The notes under the pieces were generated by a model. The model was not told where the DNA came from and ran no database searches. It worked only from the letters and a program-made list of their open reading frames with translations. From positions 80,266-144,265 of the forward strand of contig VXYS01000006.1 of NCBI GenBank assembly GCA_009845905.1: a DNA stretch of 64,000 nt. Direction: 5' to 3'. Position numbers and translations under genes: made by a program. The stretch comes from Gammaproteobacteria bacterium (GTDB taxonomy: Bacteria > Pseudomonadota > Gammaproteobacteria > Steroidobacterales > Foliamicaceae). Below are positions 17,659 through 25,373 of the stretch, piece after piece (position 1 is the first letter of the stretch; each line of letters begins with the position of its first letter).

Positions 17659-18402
17659 TCAGAATTCCTCCAGGATGCGGCCGTGGCCGTAGATCCGGTC
17701 GCGGATGCCCGAGCGGCGCAGCGCGTCCCAGTAGGTGACTGCGTTGATCGCCAGCACCGGCTTGCCCAGCCATGGCTCGACCTGCGCGCAAATGCCCATG
17801 GCCGGTAGGTTGGTCCCGACCTGCACGATCGCCTCGGCGTCGTCGCCGTCCAGCTCGCGCAACGCCGAGCGCATCCGCGGTCCCGTCGTATGGGCGATTT
17901 CGATCGGCGACGGGCACTTGAGTCCGATCAGGCGTAGCACGTCGAAGCCCGCCTCCAGGAAGTAGTCGCGCACCTGTTCGTCGCCGCGCGGCATGTGCGG
18001 CGTCAGCACCGCGATCTTCGCCACTCCGAAAGCCCGCAGCGCCGCGACGGTGGCCGTCGAGCCCATCGAGATTCCCACTCCGGCCCGCTGCTCCAGACCG
18101 TCCTGAAGTTCCGCCGCCTGTTTCACGCCGCCCCAGAACGCCTCCAGGGCCACGCCCATGATGACGTGATCGACCTGCGCCGAGCAGACCCGGTCTATGG
18201 CGTCGCCCATGCCGTCGCGCATGGCCTGCACGTGTTCGAGGAAGTCCTTCTCGGTCGTGATCTTGCGCTGGCGTATGCTCACCCGCCCGGTGTGGTTGGT
18301 GACGCCCGGCGGGCGCAGCAGTTCGCACTCCGGCTGTACCGTGGTGTTCGTGGAGGGCACGGCGAGGCCGACGCGCAGGCGGTGGCCGTGGTAGTCGGTC
18401 AT
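17659..18402 (-). CDS. Maleate isomerase / Asp-Glu racemase superfamily protein, catalytic Cys apparently absent
   Basis: A 247-residue protein with the two-domain layout of maleate cis-trans isomerases and arylmalonate decarboxylases: opening 'RVGLAVPSTNTTVQPE', central 'MGSTATVAALRAFGVAKIAVLTPH' and C-terminal 'LGKPVLAINAVTYWDALR'. The catalytic cysteines are not where expected. The first-domain strand reads 'VIMGVALEAFWGG', and the second-domain 'CTNL' is 'GTNL' (Gly196). It may bind or convert a dicarboxylate by another mechanism. The start at 18402 gives the family N-terminus. It is divergent from an MFS gene with about 70 bases between. Confidence 0.75.
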   Translation of the reverse strand: MTDYHGHRLRVGLAVPSTNTTVQPECELLRPPGVTNHTGRVSIRQRKITTEKDFLEHVQAMRDGMGDAIDRVCSAQVDHVIMGVALEAFWGGVKQAAELQDGLEQRAGVGISMGSTATVAALRAFGVAKIAVLTPHMPRGDEQVRDYFLEAGFDVLRLIGLKCPSPIEIAHTTGPRMRSALRELDGDDAEAIVQVGTNLPAMGICAQVEPWLGKPVLAINAVTYWDALRRSGIRDRIYGHGRILEEF

Positions 18403-18474
18403 GGGGGTACTCCGGGGGCCGATGAGCGTGCGGGGGATTGTAATTGCCGCCGAAATCATTGAGTATCCGCCCGG

Positions 18475-19827
18475 ATGTCGCAATCATCATCGTCAACGGG
18501 CGGCGTATACCGGGTCCTCGGGTTGATTCCCCTGCGCCTCGAGGAGGGGGTGCGCAGCCGCCACGTGAATGCGCTCTACTTCGGCGCGTTCTTCTCCATC
18601 GGCCTGCTCACGTTCATCAACGTGCAGCAGGGCTACCTCTTCACGAACCTGGGCATTCCCCAGACCGAGTGGGGCGGGCTGGCCGGCCGACTTCTTCTGA
18701 TCAACGAACTCGTCGTTCTGGCGACGGTGTACCTGCTTGGAACACTGTCCGACCGGGTCGGGAGGCGGGTGGTCTACGCGCTTGGCTTCAGCATGGTGGG
18801 CATCTGCTACGTGCTCTACCCCATGGCCACCGCGGCCGAGCACCTGTACCTGGCGCGGCCCATATTCGCGATCGGCGCGGCCTGCATATCCGCCATGCTG
18901 GCTTCGGTCATCAACGACTATCCCGACGAGGCCTCGCGCAGCCGGTTCCAGGCGGTGGCCTTCATCCTCAACGGGATCGGCATCAGCGTGGTCAATGGAT
19001 TTGCCGGAAGGCTGATCGAAGGCTACAAGAGCATGGGCCTGGACTCGGTCATGGTGGGGCGGGCCACGTTCTGGACGGCGGCTGCGGCCTGCATGGTGGT
19101 GGCCGTGGTGCTCATCATCTTCCTCAAGCCGGGGGCGCCGGCCCAGGTTTCGAAACGGGAAGGCATTTTCAAGACCTGGGGCGTGGCGTGGCGGGCGGCG
19201 CGCAATCCCAGGGTGGCGCTGGCCTATGTCGGCGCGCTGGTCTCGCGCGGCGATCTGGCCGTCGTGAGCGTGTTCTATTCGCTGTGGCTGCGGCAGGTGG
19301 GCATGGAGCAGGGCCTGTCCAGCGAGGAGGCGCAGGCGCGCGCGGTACTTTTCTACGTGGTCGCCCAGGCGTTTGCCGTGCCCTGGGCGGCGATCATGGC
19401 GCCGATCCTCGACCGCATCGACCGCGTGGCGGGCATCGCGATCGCGATGTTCCTGGCGGCCTGCGGTTATCTCGCCATGCCGTTCTTCCCGAATCCCATC
19501 AGCAACTGGATGTTCCTTGGCGCGGCCCTGATCGGCATGGGCGAAATGTGCGCGCAACTTTCGGCCATCGCCCTGATCGGCAAGGAAGCGCCGGTGCGCG
19601 GCCGCGGCGCGGTGATCGGCCTGTTCAGCTTTTTCGGCGCCGTGGGGATCATGGCCTCCGGAGTCTTCGGCGGCTGGCTGTTCGATAACTGGGCGGCCTA
19701 CGGGCCCTTCGTGATGGTGGGCTGCGGGAACGTGGTAGTGTTCACGCTCGCGCTGCTGTTGTTGCGGCACGAGGCCAGGCGCCGCAGGGCGCAGGGCGCA
19801 GGCATCGCCGGGCCGGAACCGGCATAA
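18475..19827 (+). CDS. MFS transporter (first of the DUF1838 block)
   Basis: A 450-residue inner-membrane carrier with 12 predicted helices. MFS motif A appears as 'GTLSDRVGRRVVYALG' after helix 2. It is followed within 15 bases by a DUF1838 gene, suggesting one transcript. It is similar in plan to the MFS at 22113 (both begin helix 1 with 'FGAFFSIGLLTFINVQQG' or 'LFVSFTTVGLLTAITGVQ' and contain 'NDYPDEASR' or 'ADYPQEISRGR'), so these two look like paralogues. Substrate unknown; the context suggests an organic acid or aromatic compound. Confidence 0.85.
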   Translation: MSQSSSSTGGVYRVLGLIPLRLEEGVRSRHVNALYFGAFFSIGLLTFINVQQGYLFTNLGIPQTEWGGLAGRLLLINELVVLATVYLLGTLSDRVGRRVVYALGFSMVGICYVLYPMATAAEHLYLARPIFAIGAACISAMLASVINDYPDEASRSRFQAVAFILNGIGISVVNGFAGRLIEGYKSMGLDSVMVGRATFWTAAAACMVVAVVLIIFLKPGAPAQVSKREGIFKTWGVAWRAARNPRVALAYVGALVSRGDLAVVSVFYSLWLRQVGMEQGLSSEEAQARAVLFYVVAQAFAVPWAAIMAPILDRIDRVAGIAIAMFLAACGYLAMPFFPNPISNWMFLGAALIGMGEMCAQLSAIALIGKEAPVRGRGAVIGLFSFFGAVGIMASGVFGGWLFDNWAAYGPFVMVGCGNVVVFTLALLLLRHEARRRRAQGAGIAGPEPA

Positions 19828-19841
19828 GAAGGGGAGCAGCA

Positions 19842-20849
19842 ATGCAAAAGAATCGTCGTGAAATCATCCACAGCTTTGGCGCAGTCGGCGCCCTCGGGGC
19901 CGCCGCGCTTGCGTTCGGCCAGGCGCCGCGCAAAGCGGTCGCCGCCGAAGGCGACTCGGGCGCAGCCACCGATTACCTGAGCGGCCCGTACCTGGACCTG
20001 AGCACCCCCGGGGACAATCAGATCGCCTATGCCCGCCTGGCCAGCGACCTGGACGAGAGCAAGCAGCGTCCCGGCTGGTTCAAGGGCTACGTGATGGGCG
20101 TGCGTCCGGGCGAGGCGATCCGCGACCTGTTCGGATTTGCCGGGTTCGGGGTTTCGCGCCTGGAGCGCCAGCCGGACGGCGCCATCGCCCGGGTGCTGCG
20201 CGAAGTGGGCTTTTACACCGACCTGCGCAGCGGCGAGATCCTGGAGGAGTGGCACAACCCGTATCTGGACGAGACCGTGAAACCGGTGCCGATCGCCAAC
20301 GATCCATTCAATATGGTGATCAGGGACCACTTTTCGCGGCCGCCGCAGTTCGGCGGCCTGAACGAGGCCGACGTGCGCCCGGTGGAGCCGTTCCTGCTGC
20401 CATGGCGGCAGCTGGGAGAGCGGCTGCAGATGGAGCGCCATATTCATCTTCACTACCCCAGCGCACTCGACCCCGAAGTGTGGGTGCGCGAGTCCTCGGG
20501 GGACAGGGTGCGGGTATCGGAGTTCTTCGCCTATTCCCTGAACGGCGCCGACATGCAGAACCCCGAACTCACCGCGGTCCCGTCGCACGGTGTCTGGAAC
20601 CGCACCACCCCGTGGCTGCCGTGGATGCTGATGGGCCAGGCCGAGGGGCACTGCCAGTACGCCTGCTTCATGGGGTCGGGCGAGGACCTGGAGCAGATCC
20701 ACGACCGGGCGCTTCTGGATTACACCGAGAAGCACTATGCGAAGTACTTCAACGCGCCGGAGACCTATTCGCCGGACACGCCCAGCCTGTCCAGCCTGGA
20801 GATGTACGCAATCGAGCAGACGCCGGCTCCGCCGAAGCAGGAAACCTGA
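19842..20849 (+). CDS. DUF1838 family exported protein (copy 1)
   Basis: A 335-residue protein. The N-terminus has a Tat-like signal ('NRREIIHSFGAVGALGAAALAFG'). The mature part shows the DUF1838 pattern: 'GWFKGYVMGVRPGEA', 'FGFAGFGVSRLE', 'VGFYTDLRSGEILEEWHNPY', 'IANDPFN', 'RTTPWLPWMLMGQ'. No cofactor motif is recognised and the family has no assigned function known to me. Its C-terminus ends 'TPAPPKQET', as does the next paralogue, so the two arose by tandem duplication. It sits 14 bases after an MFS gene with a good GGGGAG ribosome site. Confidence 0.75.
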   Translation: MQKNRREIIHSFGAVGALGAAALAFGQAPRKAVAAEGDSGAATDYLSGPYLDLSTPGDNQIAYARLASDLDESKQRPGWFKGYVMGVRPGEAIRDLFGFAGFGVSRLERQPDGAIARVLREVGFYTDLRSGEILEEWHNPYLDETVKPVPIANDPFNMVIRDHFSRPPQFGGLNEADVRPVEPFLLPWRQLGERLQMERHIHLHYPSALDPEVWVRESSGDRVRVSEFFAYSLNGADMQNPELTAVPSHGVWNRTTPWLPWMLMGQAEGHCQYACFMGSGEDLEQIHDRALLDYTEKHYAKYFNAPETYSPDTPSLSSLEMYAIEQTPAPPKQET

Positions 20850-20978
20850 TGGCGGGCGACGGCAATGTGCTGGTATTCTTGCTCGCCACGCGCCTGCCGC
20901 AGTACGGGCTCCGGTGCTTGAGGGGATACGGCAAGACAGGTTCGCGGAATTAGGAACATCGCAATAAGGGGAAAACTT

Positions 20979-22004
20979 ATGCAATCGCAAAGGCGAGATT
21001 TCATCAAGGGATTCGGGGCCGTGGGCGCGTTCGGCGCCGCGGCGCTGAGCATGGGCGCCTGCGGAGACGTCAACGTGACCGTCAACGGCGGGAACGAAGA
21101 CTCCAACGCCGGGTCCGACGGCTCGCAGGATTATCTCAGCGGCCCGTACGTGGACCTGAGCACCGGCGTAGGCAACAAGATCGCCTACGCCCGCACCCAG
21201 GGCAATCTCGACGAGAGCGTCCAGAAGACGGGCTGGTTCAAGGGCTACGTAATGGGCGTGCGCCCCGGCGAGGCGATCCGCGACCTGTTCGGCTTTGCCG
21301 GCTTCGGCGTCTCGCGCCTGCAGCAGAACGAAGACGGATCGATCGCCAAGATCCTCCGCGAGGTTGGCTACTACACCGACCTGCGCAGCGGCGAGGTGCT
21401 GGAAGAGTGGGAAAACCCCTATACCAACGAGACCGTGCCCGTGGTGCCGATCGCCAACGATCCGTTCAACTACGTGATCAGCGATTACTTTCCCGAGCCG
21501 CCGCGCTTCGGCGGACTCAACGAGGAAGTGCCGCCGAAGATTCCCTTCGTCCTGCCGTGGCAGCAGCGCGGCCCCCGGATCGACATGGAAATCCATATCC
21601 ACCTCCACTATCCGAACGCGCTGGATCCGGCCAAGTGGGTGCGCGAGTCCACGGGTTCGATGGTGCAGGTGTCGGAGTTCTTCGCGTTCCACCTCGATGG
21701 TGCGCAACTGCAGAACCCGGACTTGACCACGCTGCCGTACCACGGGGTCTGGAACCGCACGACGCCGTGGCTGCCGTGGATGCTGATGGGGCAGTCGCCG
21801 GGCTTCTGCCAGTACGCCGCATTCATGGGCGCCGGAGAGGATCTCGAACAGGTGCATGACCGGGCGCTGCTCGACTACGCCGAGAAGCACCATCCCAAGT
21901 ATTTCAACGCGCCGGAAACCTACGATCCGGAGACGCCCAGCCTGTCCAGCCTCGAGTGGTACGCGATCGAGCGCACGCCGGCGCCGCCGAAGCAGGAGAC
22001 CTAG
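20979..22004 (+). CDS. DUF1838 family exported protein (copy 2, possible lipoprotein)
   Basis: A 341-residue paralogue of the preceding gene, sharing most of the mature sequence ('GWFKGYVMGVRPGEAIRDLF', 'YYTDLRSGEVLEEWENPYT', 'NRTTPWLPWMLMGQ', 'TPAPPKQET'). The N-terminus has a Tat-like motif ('QRRDFIKGFGAVGAFG') followed by 'SMGACGD', where Cys could be lipidated, so this copy may be membrane-anchored while copy 1 is soluble. It is preceded by AGGGGAAAA and 129 bases of spacer. Function unknown. Confidence 0.75.
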   Translation: MQSQRRDFIKGFGAVGAFGAAALSMGACGDVNVTVNGGNEDSNAGSDGSQDYLSGPYVDLSTGVGNKIAYARTQGNLDESVQKTGWFKGYVMGVRPGEAIRDLFGFAGFGVSRLQQNEDGSIAKILREVGYYTDLRSGEVLEEWENPYTNETVPVVPIANDPFNYVISDYFPEPPRFGGLNEEVPPKIPFVLPWQQRGPRIDMEIHIHLHYPNALDPAKWVRESTGSMVQVSEFFAFHLDGAQLQNPDLTTLPYHGVWNRTTPWLPWMLMGQSPGFCQYAAFMGAGEDLEQVHDRALLDYAEKHHPKYFNAPETYDPETPSLSSLEWYAIERTPAPPKQET

Positions 22005-22027
22005 GCTTCACGAACGTTCGAAGGAGT

Positions 22028-22057
22028 GCTCGCGGCCGCCGCCGGCCGGCCGCGAGC
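22028..22057. terminator. GC-rich hairpin after DUF1838 copy 2
   Basis: Arms GCTCGCGGCCG (22028-22038) and CGGCCGCGAGC (22047-22057) pair perfectly around an 8-base loop, 24 bases after the stop codon. No T-run follows, so it may attenuate or stabilise the transcript rather than terminate it. Confidence 0.45.
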
Positions 22058-22112
22058 GCTTCGGGCTCTTTCGACAGGGCCCTGACGCCGCCGGCACGGG
22101 AGCGATGCTGAG

Positions 22113-23477
22113 ATGCCCAGCGGATTCAACGTAGCCAAGGGGCGTGAACTGACGCCGGACCCGTCCGGCAAGCGTCTGGCGGGATTGTGGTTCGTGCCGG
22201 GCCTCACGACGACCAACGCATGGTCGTTCCTGTTCGTTTCGTTTACGACCGTTGGACTGCTTACCGCGATCACCGGTGTGCAGACCAACGTGCTGAGCGA
22301 GAACTTCGGCATTCCGGCCAGGGACCAGGGGCAATGGATCAGCGGCCTGGTGCTGTGGACGGAATTCGTGCTGCTCGCCGTGTTCGGCCTCGTGGGTGTG
22401 GCCGCGGACCGCATCGGACGCCGCCAGATATTCGCAATCGGGCTGCTTCTCATGGGCCTGAGCTACGTCTTTCACGCCTACGCGTTCGAGATCTGGCAAC
22501 TGTTCGGAGCGCGCGTGCTCTATGCGGTGGGCATAGGGGCCGCCACCGGCATGCTGGCCACCATCCTGGCCGACTACCCGCAGGAAATTTCGCGTGGCCG
22601 CGTAGTGGCGATCAGCGGCGCCCTGACCGGCCTCGGGGTGGTGCTCATCAAACTGATGTTCGGCGACGGCGCGCGGGTGCTGGTGGAGATCCTGGACCTG
22701 TCCGAGGACTCGGTCCTGCCCCTGGGGCTGTTCCTTGTCGCGGCGGTTGCATTCGTGACGGCCGTGGTCGCGGCGTGGGGCCTGCAGCCGGGCACGCCGA
22801 CCACGCGCGAGGAGCGCCCGCCGGTAAAGGAACTGCTTACCGCGGGCGTGCGCGAGGCGATCAGCAATCCCCGCATCGCCGTGGCGTACGCGGGCGCCTT
22901 TGTGGCGCGCAGCGACCTCGTGATCCTGGGCAGTTTCCTGACCCTGTGGGGACGATTTGCGGTCGAGAGCGCGGGGCTTACCGGGTCCGAGGCCCAGGCC
23001 ATGAGCGTGCGGCCGTTTGCCGTCGCCCAGACTGCCGGCCTGCTGTGGATTGTCGTGCTGGGATTCCTGCTGGAGAAGCGCGACCGGTTGCTGGCGCTGG
23101 GAGTGGCCTTCGGCGTTGCGACGATCGGTTACCTGGGCATGTGGTTCGTCGGCGACCTGCTTTCGGCCAGGTCGATTCCGTTCCTGTGCCTGCTGGGCGC
23201 CGGGCAGATCAGCGCTTTCTGGGGCGCCACCACGCTCATCGGCCGCGAGGCGCCGAAGGCGTCGCGCGGCACGGTCGTCGGCGCGTTCAACCTGAGCGGA
23301 GTGCTCGGTATTCTGGTCTTCGTGGCGCTGGGCGGGTACCTGTACGACCGCTATGGACCGGTGGCCCCGTTCATCATGGTGGGCCTGGCCAACCTGCTGG
23401 TCATGGCGGCCACCGGAAGCCTGATGCTCAGGGAATCGCGCGCCGCCGCCGCCCAGCGCGCAGAAGGCGCCGCCTGA
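22113..23477 (+). CDS. MFS transporter (paralogue of the 18.5 kb MFS)
   Basis: A 454-residue inner-membrane carrier with 12 helices. Motif A appears as 'GVAADRIGRRQIFAIG', and the mid-chain loop carries 'ADYPQEISRGRVVAISGAL'. The second half has 'LIGREAPKASRGTVVGAFN', parallel to 'LIGKEAPVRGRGAVIGLFS' in the MFS at 18475, so the transporter and DUF1838 genes appear duplicated as a unit (MFS-DUF1838, DUF1838-MFS). Substrate unknown. Confidence 0.85.
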   Translation: MPSGFNVAKGRELTPDPSGKRLAGLWFVPGLTTTNAWSFLFVSFTTVGLLTAITGVQTNVLSENFGIPARDQGQWISGLVLWTEFVLLAVFGLVGVAADRIGRRQIFAIGLLLMGLSYVFHAYAFEIWQLFGARVLYAVGIGAATGMLATILADYPQEISRGRVVAISGALTGLGVVLIKLMFGDGARVLVEILDLSEDSVLPLGLFLVAAVAFVTAVVAAWGLQPGTPTTREERPPVKELLTAGVREAISNPRIAVAYAGAFVARSDLVILGSFLTLWGRFAVESAGLTGSEAQAMSVRPFAVAQTAGLLWIVVLGFLLEKRDRLLALGVAFGVATIGYLGMWFVGDLLSARSIPFLCLLGAGQISAFWGATTLIGREAPKASRGTVVGAFNLSGVLGILVFVALGGYLYDRYGPVAPFIMVGLANLLVMAATGSLMLRESRAAAAQRAEGAA

Positions 23478-23506
23478 ACACGGCTGCCGACACGAGAGCC
23501 TGGGGG

Positions 23507-23546
23507 GGAGGGCGTCCCGCCCTCCGGGAAGGCGAGACACCTTCCC
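23507..23546. repeat. Dispersed palindromic element between two MFS genes
   Basis: Hairpins GGAGGGCG-TCC-CGCCCTCC (23507-23525) and GGGAAGG/CCTTCCC (23526-23546). Read on the minus strand, the region matches the adk-terminal copy over about 40 bases, including 'CTCGCCTTCCCGGAGGGCGG'. Confidence 0.75.
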
Positions 23547-23573
23547 ACCCGGGAATGCGAGGGAGCAACGGTT

Positions 23574-24923
23574 GTGACTGAGTCCGGCGAGCGCGTCAAC
23601 TGGCGCGCGCTTCTGAACCCGTACTTCCTGCAGGTTTTCGGCATCTGCCTGTTCGGCTGGACGCTGGCCAACATGGACCAGGCGTTCTTCGGCTACGCCA
23701 TCCCTCCGATCAAGGAAACTTTCTCGATCGGCGACCCGGAAATCGGCCTGATCCTCTCCGCCTCGTTCCTCGCGGCAGCGTTCTTCATCGTGGTGGCCGG
23801 GCTGCTTACCGACCGCTACGGCCGGCGGATGATGTTCACGGTATTCCTTGCCGTTTCGGCGCTTATGGTCGGCCTCTTTTCGCTGGCGGAGACGCTGGCC
23901 ATGCTTGTGTTTCTCCGCCTGGTCGGATGGTGTCTGTGTTCGGGCATGGTGCCGATCATCAATTCTTATGTGGTGGAGGCGTCACCCGCACGGTTTCGCG
24001 GGTTCAACGCCGGCATCCTGCAGATCGGCTATCCGCTGGGCTGGTTTATCGGCGGACTGCTGGCGGTCGAATTGATGGGTAACCCCGCGGTCGGCCGATC
24101 CGTGGGTGCGTTTCTTGAGTCGCTGGGCCTCCTTTCCGCCGAGGCGGTGCAGGGGGTCGGGAGCTGGCGCCTGCTGTTCATGGTGGCGTTCCTGGTCATA
24201 CCCATCGCTGTGGTCCTGTACTGGTTCATACCGGAAAGTCGCCGGTTCCTGGCCGAAAAGGAGGCGCAGGAAGCGAGTGCCGAAGCGGGTATGACGGCCC
24301 GTGACCGCATAGCACTGTTACTCAGCAAGCAATACATCCGCCGCGTGTCGCTGGGCTGGATCGCGTCGCTGACCTTCGGCGGAGCCTACGCCGGGACCGC
24401 GTTCTTCTTTCCGACGTTCTTCCACGAAGTGCGCGGCCACACGTTGGACGAGGCCAACCTGATCGTGGGCGTGTCATACGGCATCGGCGCGATCGGCTAC
24501 ATCGCCTCTTCGCTGGTCGGCGAGTTCCTCACCACGCGCCGCAATACGGTGGCGATCTGGGTGTTCATCGCCATTCCCATCTGCGCAGCCGTGTTCTGGC
24601 TGGACCTGGGACTGGAAGCCGACATCGCCCTGATGGCGGCGATGACCTTCTTCTTCTACGGCACCATCGCCGTGCTGCAGACCTACCTGGCGGAAGTGTT
24701 TCCCACCCGGGTGCGCGCCACCGCGGTGGCATTCGTGGCCGGAATCGGCATCAACATCGGCTTCGCCGTCTATCCGCTTGTGGTCGGTGCGCTGGCCGAG
24801 ATCATCGGCTGGCGATGGGCGTTCACCGTCACGGTGTTGCCCAGCCTGTTGCTGACCGGGGTGTCCACACTGTTTCAGATCAACGTTCGCTCCGGCGAGC
24901 GCCTGGAGGACATCTCGGACTAG
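23574..24923 (+). CDS. MFS transporter, sugar/organic-acid type
   Basis: A 449-residue carrier with 12 helices and GTG start. Features of the larger sugar/aromatic-acid porter group are seen: motif A 'GLLTDRYGRRMMF', the helix 4-5 segment 'RLVGWCLCSGMVPIINSYVVEASPARFRG', a long central loop ending 'PESRRFLAEKEAQEAS', and 'YLAEVFPTRVRATAVAFVAG' in the second half. This resembles AAHS-type aromatic acid carriers more than the two preceding MFS proteins. The stop overlaps the probable ferredoxin start by one base. Confidence 0.85.
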   Translation: MTESGERVNWRALLNPYFLQVFGICLFGWTLANMDQAFFGYAIPPIKETFSIGDPEIGLILSASFLAAAFFIVVAGLLTDRYGRRMMFTVFLAVSALMVGLFSLAETLAMLVFLRLVGWCLCSGMVPIINSYVVEASPARFRGFNAGILQIGYPLGWFIGGLLAVELMGNPAVGRSVGAFLESLGLLSAEAVQGVGSWRLLFMVAFLVIPIAVVLYWFIPESRRFLAEKEAQEASAEAGMTARDRIALLLSKQYIRRVSLGWIASLTFGGAYAGTAFFFPTFFHEVRGHTLDEANLIVGVSYGIGAIGYIASSLVGEFLTTRRNTVAIWVFIAIPICAAVFWLDLGLEADIALMAAMTFFFYGTIAVLQTYLAEVFPTRVRATAVAFVAGIGINIGFAVYPLVVGALAEIIGWRWAFTVTVLPSLLLTGVSTLFQINVRSGERLEDISD

Positions 24924-25246
24924 TGCGGGAAAGGGACGCTTCCCCTTCCGGACATACCGTGAGCGTGACCCTGCTGCTCGGCGGGCAGCGGCGCGAATTC
25001 AGCATGGACCCGTCGCGCGGGCTGGACGTATTGAGCGCCGCCATCGAGGCCGGGCACACGCCTCCGCATTCCTGCCGCGGCGCGATCTGCGCCACCTGCC
25101 GGGCGCGGCTGGTGGAGGGCGAGGTGCGGATGCGCAAGGACCATGCGCTGCTGGAAGAGGAGATCGAAGCCGGGTTCGTGCTGGTCTGCCAGTCGCTTCC
25201 GCTAAGCGAAAGGGTGGTACTGGATTACGAAAGTGAGACCAATTGA
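24923..25246 (+). CDS. 2Fe-2S ferredoxin (plant type)
   Basis: A 107-residue electron carrier with the plant-type cluster motif Cys51-x4-Cys56-x2-Cys59-x29-Cys89 ('SCRGAICATCRA', then 'VLVCQS'). Such small ferredoxins feed Rieske oxygenases or P450s. The start is GTG at 24923 (overlapping the MFS stop) or GTG at 24959; the first is chosen for the GGAGGA upstream. No reductase gene is adjacent, and the Rieske oxygenase genes lie 5-7 kb away on the other strand. Confidence 0.85.
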   Translation: MRERDASPSGHTVSVTLLLGGQRREFSMDPSRGLDVLSAAIEAGHTPPHSCRGAICATCRARLVEGEVRMRKDHALLEEEIEAGFVLVCQSLPLSERVVLDYESETN

Positions 25247-25311
25247 ACGATTCTGACACTGTTTGAATCCTTCTTGCGATAGCCCCGCGGCAGTCGCCCA
25301 AAGGGCTTTGG

Positions 25312-25320
25312 TGTTATGAT
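25312..25320 (+). promoter_or_regulatory. Extended -10 promoter candidate before the TonB receptor
   Basis: TGTTATGAT fits the extended -10 form (TGn then TATGAT), about 54 bases before the ATG at 25374. No good -35 box lies 17 bases upstream, which extended -10 promoters can tolerate. A GGAGGA ribosome site follows nearer the start. Confidence 0.35.
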
Positions 25321-25373
25321 CGCGGTTTCGATATTCTCGAATTTCCGGCATCAATTCCCTGGAGGAATAGCGG

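Noticed and set aside
19698-21893. A 731-codon open frame antisense to the MFS end and DUF1838 genes
   Set aside because: It is antisense to two well-supported genes and reads as repetitive Ala/Gly/Arg/His-rich sequence; long open antisense frames are expected at this GC content.
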